Below are positions 1 to 19,439 of a DNA stretch of 64,000 nt, in pieces. The translations under genes were made by a program, and so were the position numbers. Positions within the stretch are counted from its first letter, which is position 1. Every line of letters begins with the position of its first letter. The stretch is from positions 87,364,482-87,428,481 of the forward strand of contig CP154956.1 of assembly GCA_039621445.1 (NCBI GenBank), given 5' to 3'. The notes under the pieces were generated by a model. The model saw only the letters and a list, made by a program, of their open reading frames with translations. It did no database searches and had not been told where the DNA came from. This DNA comes from Euglena gracilis. Lineage: Eukaryota; Euglenida; Euglenophyceae; Euglenales.

Positions 1-240
1 TCTCGTTTCTTACATTGTCGTAATTATCCACGTCGAGTTTCCCCAAAATACTCATAAGAAGAAATGTAACACAATATATTGGCAAAATTAAATAGATATA
101 AAATCAAAAAATTCAAAAAAAATATTTTAAATATATTTTTATTTTTAAATAGATATTATTATACAGATTTTTAAAATATATTTACATATATACATATATG
201 TAAATATACATGTATATATGTATATATACACATATATTTG
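1..240. other. AT-rich region, no gene seen
   Basis: Strongly A/T-biased DNA with TATA/ACATATA-type alternation from about 120 to 237. No convincing reading frame or splice context. It could be intergenic or intronic DNA upstream of the possible exon at 242-424. Confidence 0.6.
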
Positions 241-241
241 A

Positions 242-424
242 ATGTCGGCGAATTGGGAATTGGGGGAGGGTTGGGGTCCTATGCCACAGCACCTCCCTCA
301 CCGCACGTCCCCAACGATGCGCCTCTGCGCGCCGGTGCTGCTGCAGGGGCTGAATACCCTGTTGCGCGAGGACGACGACACCGACGACGACGAGGCCCCC
401 GACGCTCGGGAGAGCCGGCTCTGA
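242..424 (+). CDS. Possible terminal exon, acidic C-terminus
   Basis: The reading frame ends at a TGA at 422-424 and finishes with an acidic tail (LLREDDDTDDDEAPDARESR, then L). An AG at about 288-289 after a short C/T-containing stretch could be the splice acceptor, in which case the exon would start near 290 rather than at the ATG at 242. The GC content is far above the AT-rich sequence to the left, as for the other exons of the window. The family is not recognised. The alternative is a chance open frame in GC-rich DNA: the other two forward frames are also open here, so strand and frame are inferred only from the composition and the stop. Confidence 0.3.
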   Translation: MSANWELGEGWGPMPQHLPHRTSPTMRLCAPVLLQGLNTLLREDDDTDDDEAPDARESRL

Positions 425-905
425 CCCCCTGCCGGCACCAGACCCTTGGCCTCCCACTGACCCTCCAATTTTTTTTGGGGGGGGGTTGTCTGCCCACTGC
501 CCAAACCTGTACATTGCCACCGGCAGTCCATTTGGTGGACGAGGGCCGCCGGCCGGATGTCAGAAAGTGGTGGTTTTCCGTGTGCAATGCGTCGGGAACG
601 GTGCAGGTGTATGTGGGTCTTACACCGGGGGGGGGGCTCCGTCCTGCTTGTGTGGTGAGTAGGTGTGGGGAGTGAATGGCTGTACCCGTGGCTTTTTTTG
701 GTTTGGCATGCACACAGGCTGCCCACTGGACGGTCGCCGCAGCTTTGCCTCGCCCCTTCCCCACAAACCTCGAAGCGCGTTTCCTTGTCCACTCCGTTGT
801 GTTCCTGCACATTATGGAGGTGTGCCTCGGAGGGGGGGGGCAAGCCAAGGCGCAGCTCCTTTGCCACGCGCTGCCGGAATATCGCCAATTCCCCCCAGAA
901 AACTA
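425..905. other. No gene recognised; C/G-tract DNA
   Basis: Contains T8G10, G9 and other homopolymer runs of the kind seen throughout the non-coding part of the window. Frames are open on both strands, but none resembles a protein family and no start, stop and splice set fits. Confidence 0.45.
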
Positions 906-908
906 GCC

Positions 909-979
909 TCTAACACACATACACACACACACACACGAGAATGTGCAAACACACAAGACACACGCACACACACATGCGT

Positions 980-1010
<31 letters not shown>

Positions 1011-1136
1011 CAACCACACCCACCCACCCACCCACCCACCCACACGCGCGCAAAGACACACTCACTCACGCACGCACGCACGCATACACCCATCCACACA
1101 CATGCGCGCAACACACACCCGCACCCACACCCACCA

Positions 1137-1177
<41 letters not shown>

Positions 1178-1190
1178 CCCACCACAACAC
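909..1190. repeat. CA / CGCA microsatellite
   Basis: Compound dinucleotide and tetranucleotide repeat: (CA)n, (CGCA)n, (CCCA)n and a second (CA)n at 1138-1176. The His/Thr-rich forward ORFs and Cys/Val-rich reverse ORFs across it are translation artefacts. Confidence 0.95.
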
Positions 1191-2120
1191 AAAGCGACGC
1201 CCAATTCAACACACCCCAGAGCACAGCACAGCATGCGCATGCAGGGACACACATATATTTGTCCCTCGGTGTTGTCCAAAGAGTCAGGAGAAAAACACCT
1301 AACTCTTAAACCCTCTGGGGCCAACAACCAAAGGATGATTAATTTCCCCCTTGGTGAAGAAACGATCCAAAAAGGCCATACCTTTTAGTTGGTTGGCTTC
1401 GTGACTCCCCCAAACTGACTTTTTTGCTATTTTTATGTGATGTAAAAGCCATTTTGACAGGCTTTTTTCAAGAAACATATTCGGGCTTGTTTAACAGTTT
1501 AAGGAGTTGTATTTTAACCAAGAATTTTATTTCTCCCATCTACAACCCCCCCTTCGACCGACTAACCAAACGAGACCTTAGTAACCCAGGAATTTGAGAG
1601 TGGTGTGGTCGATGTCGATCACCCATGTTCTGTAATTGCAAACCGAAGGTTTTCCTTTTGGATTTCCATTGTGTCCTTTCCACCCTTTTGGGCACACCCC
1701 TGACGACCGCTTCGTTTCATTTCTGCTACCGGATGTTTGTGTCTCAAGCAGGATTCAAGTGAATGATTCGCAAGGATCATAAACCTCTTTTACCATATAA
1801 GTCACATTTGGTTATTTCTCTGCACAGTGTCCAGTTTCACGCCCGCTCTCCAGAAGTTGATGATGCAACTTTCATAATGGCGGATGAAATTTCTTTTCCT
1901 TTTCCTGTATGCTAAGGTGTTTACATGAATTTTTGTTCACAAAGTTGAGCCATCTCCATCTCCGGGTGTCCAATGAAAGGTGCACTATGATAGATCACGT
2001 GACGATTGCACGCAGCCCAATTGGCGGAGAAGAGCAAAGTTAGGCTTTTTATGTTTGTGGTATTTTTGTTATTATTTCACCTTTTTCTTTTTGATGAAGA
2101 AGTTGGAGATAATTGCAACC
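1191..2120. other. Unassigned non-coding stretch
   Basis: Ordinary mixed-composition DNA with no long frame, no recognised protein similarity and no clear repeat. Confidence 0.5.
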
Positions 2121-2121
2121 G

Positions 2122-2460
2122 TCGATTCATTTAACACCTGTGTGACCCCCCCCCCCGAGGGGGTTTCGTGAGTGGGTGGGTGGGTTGGCCCTGCTGGAGC
2201 CCCCCCCCCCCAGGGGTGCACCATGGATCAGTCTTTGGCCCGGCCTGTCTGGGATGGAAAAATTCTTCAAGGCCGAAGGGTATTCGGCTGATTTTGGGTG
2301 GGTTTTGGGTGGGTGGGTGTGTTGAACCCTGGGGGGGGGGGGTGGAGGCTGGGTGGGTTTTTGAAGAAAGAGAGTGGGTGGGTTCAGGCCAGGAAAAAGT
2401 CCACCCGGGTGGTCACCGAGCGAATCTGTGTCCGCCGGCACGGCGGACGTAAATTACCTA
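2122..2460. repeat. GGGTGGGT-rich dispersed repeat, copy 1
   Basis: Starts near TTCATTTAACACCTGTGTGA, followed by a C tract and then stretches of GGGTGGGTGGG. A related copy with the same leading sequence lies at about 55850-56095. The shared leader, the order of blocks and the GGGTGGGT core show that these are copies of one dispersed repeat. No terminal inverted repeat or target duplication could be defined. Confidence 0.6.
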
Positions 2461-3350
2461 GACGGTTCATTAAGTGAATGTATGGCTGCACCACAGGACA
2501 ATGTGCGGCACATTTTCATACCATATTTGTGCAGAATTACCTTTTTTATTGCGGCCGAAGGATTTGGCCACCCAAAATCAGCCAAAATCGGCCAAAATGC
2601 TATTTTGGATACTTTTTGGGGGCATTTTTTTTAAACCAAAATTGCCAAAAAATTTCGGCACAATGCGCCGGAAGGAAGAATTTAACCTTTTGTGGGGTGT
2701 TCCCAGGTTCCCTCCTGCTTTTTTTGGACCCATTGTCTAACGCCGACGTCCCCAGTTGGAGGACACCTTTTGGTCAGAACCCCATGTCCAACGACGTTGC
2801 AGGACAGAGGTTACTGGGCGTTGGACATGGGGGAGGGAGTCGCCGAGAGCTGCTCACTCAGAACCAAAAAGGAGCCGGGATATCTTTGCTTTGAGCCAAA
2901 AAAACACCATTGATTTTGTGCAATTTTAGCCGGTTGCCAGAGCGGCCGACTCCCTGAAGGAGAGTGGATGCCTGGTTTTTAACCGTGACAGCTGGTTTTT
3001 GAAGTGGAAAGTGATGCCCCCAGTAAGTAATGTTTATTGACTGAGTATTGTATGCATCCTTTTGAAACACACACTCCAGGAGCCCATCCTTGCCCCAGTT
3101 TTTGTATGTGTTTACCTATCAAGTTGATCAATATTTTTCTCACAATACATGGCAGTGCAATATTTTTAATGATGTTCTCCAGTTTGGGATTTTTTTGAAT
3201 CAATCAGCCAACCAATCAGGGAATATCATTTTGGAAGTGGTTGTGGCCAGTCTCCCACTGGGGGGGGGGGTAAAAAGTGTCTGCTTGAAGGTGTATGGTC
3301 AGAAGAACGAAGTCTGTGATATTCTTCACTGATATTTGTTTGTTTCAATT
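2461..3350. other. Non-coding stretch with GGCCAAAA-type and CCAACG repeats
   Basis: Contains a short GGCCAAAA-like run (2575-2650) and a copy of the CCAACGNC/GGACACCTTTTGG sequence also found at 54560-54620. No gene seen. Confidence 0.45.
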
Positions 3351-3351
3351 A

Positions 3352-3768
3352 GCCCCCCCCCCAATTAGAAGCCCCCCCCCCAAATAACAACCCCCCCACC
3401 AAATAGAAGCCCCCCCCCCCTCTGGTTTCCCGCCAAAAATCCAAATAACACCCCCCCCCCCGACCAAGCCCGCCGACAAAATTGACCAAAATTTTTCGGG
3501 AAGTTGGTGAAAAACTCGAAAAATCTCCACGGAAACAGGTCGACATCGGGAACAAAATTGATATCTGGTATCCTTGAAACATGGCCTATCCACCCAAAAA
3601 ATGCGTCTTGCAAATTTTTAAAGTTGGACCCCGTTCAATTCCCAGATCGCCCGCCGGCCGAAGGTTTTTCCTTTAGATAAAGGGTACCCAATTAGAAGCC
3701 CCCCCCCCCCTCGGGTTTTCCGCAGAGTGACCGAATAGTAGCCCCGGGGGGCTTCTAATTGGGGGGGT
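3352..3768. mobile_element. C-tract inverted-repeat element (TA-bordered)
   Basis: The left end reads TA then GC-tract then AATTAGAAGCC. The right end is its inverse, GGCTTCTAATT then a G7 tract, T and TA. The two arms are about 25 nt and the element is 417 bp. TA on both sides suits a TA-targeting MITE. Further AATTAGAAGCC/AAATAACAACC copies lie internally. No transposase frame is present, so the element is non-autonomous. It sits just upstream of the adenylate kinase gene. Confidence 0.7.
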
Positions 3769-4078
3769 TATGATGATTTGAAAATGATTGCTTTTAATAG
3801 ACAGAAGCACATGTGGTGGTGTTTGTAAATTAATGTGCAAAAATAATTGCCAGGCGTATTTTTTAATTTCATTTAGCAATTTCATTTTGGTAGTTTTAAT
3901 TTAATTTAGTTTAATTTAGAAAGGGTATTTTTTGAAAAATAAGTGGATTGAAATAAAATATTTTTTTTTGAAAAATGGACTGCAATTTTTGTTCTGAATG
4001 GTTTTTTTTAAAAAAGAGATGAAATGTCATACATTGCTGCTCATCTTGGTTCTGCTCTTCTGGCATGCCGCAGTTGCC

Positions 4079-12926
<8,848 letters not shown>

Positions 12927-13389
12927 GAGGTGCCTCCCATCAGCACTGTGTCATGTGCAAGCCACTTTTTTGCTTGCTGCTTTGCTTTGCTTTGCTCTTT
13001 TGCTCATAATGATTGGGCACAAAGTGAAGCTCCTTGTGAATGTGCATTGTTTTCTGGAGTAATTGCAAAACATCCGGTTCCCCTCCAGGGAATGCTGCTG
13101 TATCCTTCTCCTGTTGTGTGTTTCAAATTTCTCGACACGTTTGGGGCTGCGTCCCGGGGTGTCGGAACCCCAAAAAAATTTTGTGTTATTTCCCAAAAAG
13201 GACATGGGCATCCCACCGTCGGCCCTCTCTCGACGCATTTCCCCGCAGCCGGTCGCTCCGGCCGCAGGGCTAGCCCAGCCAGTGGTGGTCTACCGCGCTG
13301 GCCCCCGCATCTCCCCGCTCCTCTCTCCTGACCCCATCGCTGCCCCGGCATCACGTACTCGCCCTCTGCCGCTGTCGAAGCGTGACCTT
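12927..13389. other. 3' flank of adenylate kinase, coding status unclear
   Basis: From about 13220 the DNA is GC-rich and open in several frames on both strands (for example QPVVVYRAGPRISPLLSPDP on plus). It may hold further exons of the minus-strand gene at 13390-13666. No polyadenylation signal was identified with confidence. Confidence 0.3.
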
Positions 13390-13666
13390 CTGTCCCTGAG
13401 GTTCCTGCCAACTCATTTCTCTCTCGCTTTAAGCAGCCGGCTGAGCCCTTGGCGATGGCAAGGAAATTGGCGGGATCGGTAGGGAGCGTCTTGAGCAGTC
13501 GAATGCCAAACTCATCCAAAACATTGTTGATGGAAATTCTTTTGTTCCCCATTGAAGCATTTTTTTTTGTGGAATTGGGTAAGTTATGGGAACCGTTCAT
13601 GCCACTGGATATGCTTTGAACAACCGCCGTTTGTGTTTGTTGTTTGCCGTTTGTTGGAGGCATACC
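13390..13666 (-). CDS. Possible first exon with RIIa/Dpy-30-like motif
   Basis: Minus-strand frame from an ATG at about 13666. It begins MPPTNGKQQTQTAVVQSISS and continues through NNVLDEFGIRLLKTLPTDP and ANFLAIAKG. The LL-x(2)-LP-x-DP-x-x-FL pattern resembles the second helix of RIIa/Dpy-30 domains (compare LLDSKPKDPVAF in the adenylate kinase nearby). A possible donor is at the GAAG|GTCACG junction near 13390. The frame stays open beyond this to 13004, but that part is GC-rich and less protein-like. If real, this gene converges on the adenylate kinase gene. The domain call rests on one short motif. An uncharacterised protein or a chance frame remain possible. Confidence 0.4.
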
Positions 13667-13669
13667 GTC

Positions 13670-13990
13670 ACTGGTCACTGACTGACCCCCTGGGAGGGGG
13701 TGACTGAATATTTCTTTTCCAAAGTGACTGACTGGATTTTGGACCAAACCTTTCTTCTGGAAGGGGGTTAAAAATGCCCAGCTTGTGACTCCAGGAATTT
13801 TGGCGGGTCATTTTCTTCAGATCAATGGTCAAGATTCCTGGGTCCCACAGTTGCCAACCCCTCCCGGATATTATTATTATTAATATTATTCTTATTAAAA
13901 AGAAGCCAGTGCACAAAGGGGGGCAGGGGGGAGTGATTGACTGGTTTTTAGGGGGGGAAATTATTAACTAGGGGATCGGTAAAAAAAATG
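13670..13990. repeat. GTGACTGACTGG dispersed repeat copy
   Basis: Two AGTGACTGACTGG/GATTGACTGG units among G and C tracts, with TTATTATTAATATT in between. Member of the family seen at 6975-7290 and 39690-39925. Confidence 0.5.
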
Positions 13991-14245
13991 AGTATTTGGA
14001 AGGCTAGAGCGGTTTTGGAGGAGGTGGGGAACGGATGAGTGTGCCCTCCCTGGGGATTCCAATCATTGGTTGCTAAAGTCCTACCCCGCCCAGGGATGGG
14101 TACCAGACTTGCCCTCCCGGGGGTTTGAAAAACCCATCTCATGAAACCGTTGAAGATTTGCTCTTTCCTCCTGTCCGAATCATTTTTTTTTAAATTCTAT
14201 GTCACATGGTGTGGCTCCAAAGTCGAAAAGTTGTCTGTTTTTGTA

Positions 14246-14921
14246 AACCCCCCCATTTAAACCGACCCGTCGGTTTAGGACTTTTGGGTTGGCGGAAATC
14301 CTGGAGGGGGTCGGTTTAGACGGGGGGTCAGTTTCAGGGGGAGCACACGGCTGGCCGACGGCTGGCCGATGGCGTGGCGGAAGCGGGTTGATGTTAGCAA
14401 GGCAATTTCAATTGGCAAATGCCCAATTTGGTCATCCAATTCCTAACCTCGAGTGACAAATGCCTAATTTGGGATACAAATTCTTGATTTTCCGATTTTC
14501 CGATTTTCCGAATGCCGAATTTTGGGTGTAAAATCCAATTTCTGGTGGCAAACTGCCTAATTTTGGGTGCAAATTTTAACTTTTAGGTGGCAAATGCCTA
14601 ATTTGTGTTTTTTAATTTGTAATTTTGTAATTTTTGGGTGCCAACACCAAATTTTCGGGTGAAAATGCCCAATTTGAGGTGCAAACTCCAAAATTTGGAA
14701 GCAAATGCCTAAATTTGGGTGTAAAATCCTAATTTTGGGACATCAATGCTAACCATTCAATGAGCATGGACGCTCTTTCTGTTGGCGGCTTCCATTATGT
14801 TGTGCACGTTTGTCATCCAACTTGCCATGGGTCGGTTTCTTTTTTTGGTTGAAATTCTGCAATGGGTCGGTTTGGAAGGGTAGGTCGGTTTAGAAGGGGG
14901 GTCGGTTTAAATGGGGGGGTT
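14246..14921. mobile_element. C-tract inverted-repeat element with internal minisatellite
   Basis: Left end TA then AACCCCCCCATTTAAACCGA. Right end is its inverse, TCGGTTTAAATGGGGGGGTT then TA. The element is 676 bp and a second inner arm (GGTCGGTTTAGA-type) is repeated near both ends. The middle (about 14395-14755) is a degenerate run of about 25 nt units of the type GCAAATGCCTAATTTGGGTG. No coding frame. Confidence 0.75.
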
Positions 14922-14929
14922 TACCTGAT

Positions 14930-17840
14930 TCTGATTTCTTGCCCCCCCCCCCCCCGATCCTTGCCACATTCCCTTTCAATTGTCCATTACCCCTTCCCAC
15001 TGTATCGTCTGTGTCGCTGTGGTTCATATGTGTACAATTGTTGCATATCCCTGTATGTCTATGACCTTCTTGTGCTCAAGACCAATGTCTCCCTTGGAAC
15101 CGATAAAAAAATGCCTGGCTTGTAAATAATAGGGAAACAACATTTGGAGGAACATTCAACTGCAGATTTTCCCATTGGTTTTGGAATTTGTAGGTTGGGG
15201 CAGACCGATATTTTTTTTAAAGTTCGGCCGAAAAGAACATGCGTGAAGAGTTTAGAAGGGAGCATTCACCAGCCATCATTTTTATCCCATTCTTTGAAGC
15301 TAAAATGGATGTGCATATTTGTGAGCTTAAACCGAACGCCATCTGAAAGCGCAAGAAGTGCCCAGGAGAGAATGCAAGATCAAGAGTCAGGCTCCATTTT
15401 AAGGGGCTCTTCGGGGATGCTATGGGGAAATATGTCTGTGTCTAGTGAACATTCTTTCATTTGATTTCATTTCGTTTCATTTCATTTCATTTCATTTCAT
15501 TTCATTTCATTTCGAGGTGGTCCTTGAGACCCCTTTCGCAGACCCCATCTCATAGCAATTCCGTTCCCCTGAGACACTGCAAACCTTTTCTTTCCGTGTT
15601 GCTTAAGCGTAGATGGCACACCCATGGACACCCGCCATGTGAATTTGAATGCTTGAATGCATAAATATGCTACCTATGCAAGATTCCTTTGCGTTATCAC
15701 AATTAAGCGACATTGCGAATCTTCGGTTGTCGTCATAACATCACCCATAACTGAAAAGAAAAAACCCTCAAAAATTTATCAGGTTGTTAATCTGGCCCTT
15801 TGACCGTCCACAGAACTGAAAAATTACCCCAACCTTTACGGCTTCGAGTCAGGAGCCCCCCCCCCCCCATGCTGGGAAGGGGACCGGACCCACCCCTCCC
15901 CCTCAAGGCTTCCATGCATCAATACCCTGGGCTCACTGCCCCCCCACTTGGCTCACCCCCCCCCAACTACTGGAGTCACTGCCCCCCCCCCCATTCCCTC
16001 GTCTGTTGGGGTCAATATATGACCTCATTTTCAGGGTACCCCCCCCTGTGGTTGACATGGTGCGTCGTTCACACACCCCTTGTGTCAACGGTATGTTCCT
16101 GGAACATTGGCTTGTCAACGACAGGAGGGAAGAGGTAATTGTTCCTAATTTTCAGCGGAGCCATGCCTTGAGAGGAACCCAATTTAACCCCCCCCCCCCC
16201 TAGGGATAGATAGGAAGCCCTTCGATTTTGAGGCAGGTGGTTGGAGGAGAGGACTACGACCCCCCCCCCAAGACGTTGGGAGGGGGTGCCCAGACTCCCC
16301 CAACTCCCTCCTCCGCAGATTCCAAAAAATGTCGAAATTTTTCTCCCCTGCAAGCCAGAAAATGAGCAAAAAAAAATGCCCCTTTCCTCATTTTTGAGCA
16401 TATTGCACATTTCTTGATGTTTTGGCGTTTTCCATATGAAAAGCGTTCGAAAATGTCAAGAAAAAAGCGTTTTTGGATTATTTTCAAAGAAAAATCAGGA
16501 ATTTTTCCATCAATTTTGGCCTGGTATCCGCTCCTTTGCTGGTCCACAAAACCAATTTTCCCGGCCCCTTTTAGTTTCGAGGTAGGAGGAGGGTGCTCCC
16601 CCCCCCCCCCCCAAGGCTTCCCATACATCCCTGCCCCCCCCCAAATTAAGCAACCCCCTCAGGACTGATGGAAATATTTGAATTTTAAGCAACCCCTGAA
16701 TATGCAGGTCATATTCAGGGAAAGTGCTGGAGAATGTCAGATCAAAGCAAGCATCAGCACCAAAACAAAATCCAGGTTTATAATCATTGCTCATTATCGG
16801 TTTCCGTTGCTGGATCAGCGTCAACAATTATCCCGTTCGTTTACTATGGGGGCAACGTCAGGAGGGCCACGTCGGTTCCACCGGGCTGCCAACGAGCTCT
16901 CAGGCTGCCAACAGGCTACCAATGAAAACTCTCTGGTTTTCCGCCAAAATATAAACACGCCAGCATGCCCATGACTGGCTTGGGATTGTGGTGCATGCGC
17001 TCCCTGATTCGTTTCGCAGATGCTCGATGGCCGTTTCACATTCCATGTCTTGCTGTATGTTTTCTTTCACTTCAGAGTCAACGCTCTGGTTTGTGCCCTC
17101 TGTGTTGCCTGCGGCAGTGAGGAATGCCTATTTGACCACCTGTGTGATTTTTTGTTGATTCAAAAAACCATCAAAATGGCAGGGTGCTTGTAGTGGACTG
17201 CTGTCTTTGGCATATGCAAAATTTTTGTTTAAATTGTTTTTTAATTTTTATTTTTTTAATATTATATATAATATATAATATAATATATTTTTTTTAATTT
17301 AATCAAAAAATTTTTGAGCACAATATTTCACGTTGGCACCCTCCGCCACACGCTTTCCCTGCCTGGCAGGGCGGGGATAGAGACGGCTCTCAGCAGAATT
17401 TGACCAGTGTGGGCTTTGGCCAAGGTCCCGGGAGACACTGCAGAAAAGAGTCCAGAGGAAACCGCACACGGTACCCCTCTAAAGTTTCTGTCAACTTAAC
17501 TTTGATGTGCCTTTTGCTGTGATTGTTTTTTGGCTGAACTCCTCTGGGCTGGGCCCTGACGAATACAGCGTTTTGCAACGGAAGCAAAATGACGTCCCTT
17601 TGGGTATCATGATGGGAACATGTCTTTGTTTCTTTATGAATTCCGGAGTTTAATACCGCGAAACATTTCCCCGGAGTTCCTTGGGGCTGATCTAGAGTAC
17701 ATAACCACTGCATACGATGACATGTTCCGCGTTGTATTGGGTGGCTTGTCACCCAGGGATCTGCGACGGCACTAGCAGACGGATTGTGAGGATCCTGTTT
17801 CCAATGAAGGTCTCCAGTCGTTAGCTGCGTTTGTCACCAG
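14930..17840. other. Long stretch without a recognised gene
   Basis: Mixed DNA with C/G tracts (14941, 15857, 15958-15992, 16190, 16598). Small exon-like pieces were considered, for example about 16035-16088 before GGTATGTT, but none could be linked to a family. 17225-17310 is A/T-rich. No RNA gene was recognised. Confidence 0.45.
15458..15513. repeat. (TTTCA)n pentanucleotide repeat
   Basis: About ten tandem TTTCA units with one or two TTTCG variants. Confidence 0.93.
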
Positions 17841-17841
17841 G

Positions 17842-17843
<2 letters not shown>

Positions 17844-17931
<88 letters not shown>

Positions 17932-17944
17932 CATCATTATTTTG

Positions 17945-18000
<56 letters not shown>

Positions 18001-18052
18001 CATTATCATCATCATCATCATTATTATTATCATTATTATTATTATTATTCTT
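17844..18052. repeat. (ATT)n / (ATC)n trinucleotide repeat
   Basis: About 210 bp of ATT with interspersed ATC. It ends ten bases before the left terminus of the Tc1-like foldback at 18063. Poly-Ile frames are artefacts. Confidence 0.97.
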
Positions 18053-18136
18053 ATGAAAAGTAGGGGAAATAAATAGTGGGACAGTCCACCGGAACTAAAT
18101 AGTGGGACACTCAAAAAAACGAAGTTCCCCCTCAAC

Positions 18137-18456
18137 TCACTCGGCTGCAAGGATTATGGTGTCTATGGTTCTCGCATGAATAATTACTGGCTTTTGCCAT
18201 TCAAAGGATGGCAATGAGCTGGAGGAAGGCTTTAGTGACGTGTGGGCCTTCCATGAGAGTCCAGGACAGCCACAATGCGGCTGGGCATGGATCCCTACAA
18301 AACCCCAATTTGCTGGGGAGCAACATCTGCAAAAGCGCGCTGGAGTGCGGACCACAGTTCGTTTCGGTTAGAGAAAATGCAGCTTTCTGGCTTTGCTGTC
18401 ACCAACGGCCATATGTGCTCGATTGGATTTAGGTCGGGCTCATCGGAGGCCAGGTG
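18137..18456 (-). pseudogene. Tc1/IS630-type transposase relic, minus-strand arm
   Basis: Reading the minus strand from about 18456 gives DEPDLNPIEHIWPLV, then LWSALQRAFADVAPQQI, then SMPSRIVAVLDSHG. These match the end of Tc1-family DDE transposases: the PDLNPIEH motif holds the third catalytic acidic residue, and the following W...L...W and MPRR-like segments are typical. The frame is broken by an in-frame stop before SMPSR, and the N-terminal DNA-binding half and the first two catalytic residues are absent. A dead fragment, identified from motif order. Confidence 0.8.
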
Positions 18457-18539
18457 CCGGGTTCGTTTTTTCGAGACCTTACAAGGGTAAAATTGGTGTG
18501 GGGGTGTTCAGCAATCTCATTGGCTGCGATAATTTGGGC

Positions 18540-18780
18540 ACCAGCAACAAATGCAGAATTGTGGTCCCACTCCAGCGCGCTTTTGCAGAAGCAAATTGGG
18601 GTTTTGTAGGAATCCATGCCCAGCCGCATTGTGGCTGTCCTGGACTCTCATGGAGGGCCCACACGTCACTAAAGCCTTCCTCCAGCTCATTGCCATCCTT
18701 TGAATGGCAAAAGCCAGTAATTATTCATGCGAGAACCATAGACACCATAATCTTTGCAGCTAAAAAAAATATTGTGCAGC
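18540..18780 (+). pseudogene. Tc1/IS630-type transposase relic, plus-strand arm
   Basis: The inverted counterpart of the relic at 18137-18456. It covers only the part after the catalytic motif (ending in SMPSRIVAVLDSHGGPTRH) and carries at least one stop at the same relative place. It shares that stop with the other arm, so the decay preceded the inverted duplication. Confidence 0.7.
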
Positions 18781-18869
18781 CCGAGTGAGTTTCGGGGGAA
18801 CTTCGTTTTTTGAGGGTCCCACTATATTGTTCCGGTGGACTGTCCCACTATTTAGTTCCCCTACTGTAT

Positions 18870-19435
18870 AAGGCAAAGGTTTTCAAGCATTCTTAAGGTT
18901 TTTTAATTGGTGTTGCATTTTGCCAAGATGTGTGCAATCTGATTGTGGTTGGGCAAAAAAAATGAGCAATTGGCCAAAAGTTGCGTTGCACCGTTTTGCA
19001 AAAGACCCCTGGGGTACGTTTCCTCTGGGGAGGGGGTGCTTGCCTAGTCTTCTGAATGGGTGGAAGTTTTAGAATGACAAATTTCACACTAGAAACTTGC
19101 CAAACATGAAAAGTCCATCAGATTCCTTTCAACCTTGACAGCTCCAGATTTCCTGACTCCCAACAATTTTGTCTTTTTTTCCCTTTTGTTTGGTTCTCTT
19201 GGGCGAACTGCTCTTGGGTGGTGCCTCCAGGGATTGATCAGAGGGCAGATATATTGTTTGAAAATTGTTTTTTTTAATTATTGTGTTTTATCCTCAATTG
19301 CGATGATTTCTGCTTGCGATCCAGGGATAGGGTTTCCGGGTTTCTGTTCAGATAGAGGGAATCCTGGTGGGGGGGGGGGGGGTTGACCCCTCCCGGGCAC
19401 CAATTTTGAGGTCAGAATTTTCTTTCTGTGCCGAT
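18870..19435. other. Non-coding upstream region of methyltransferase gene
   Basis: AT-leaning sequence followed by a G12 run at 19370. No promoter element could be assigned. Confidence 0.4.
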
Positions 19436-19439
19436 GGGA

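Larger units (their letters stand above)
18063..18861. mobile_element. Tc1/mariner-like foldback element
   Basis: Left end GGGGAAATAAATAGTGGGAC and right end its near-inverse GTCCCACTATTTAGTTCCCC, each bordered by TA (18061-18062 and 18862-18863), the target of Tc1/mariner elements. Inverted arms extend about 280 bp on each side with few mismatches and include transposase fragments in opposite orientations. The element is therefore two partial copies head to head, or a foldback derivative, and cannot encode a functional enzyme. Confidence 0.85.

Noticed and set aside
4019-4078. Signal peptide on the adenylate kinase (MKCHTLLLILVLLFWHAAVA)
   Set aside because: Looks like a signal peptide, but a CCGCAG acceptor-like site precedes the better ATG at 4079, and a secreted RIIa-adenylate kinase would be unusual. 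Not excluded.
17390-17752. 120-residue minus-strand ORF
   Set aside because: Open frame without protein-like composition, splice support or family resemblance.
17821-18150. Poly-isoleucine frames
   Set aside because: ATT/ATC trinucleotide repeat.
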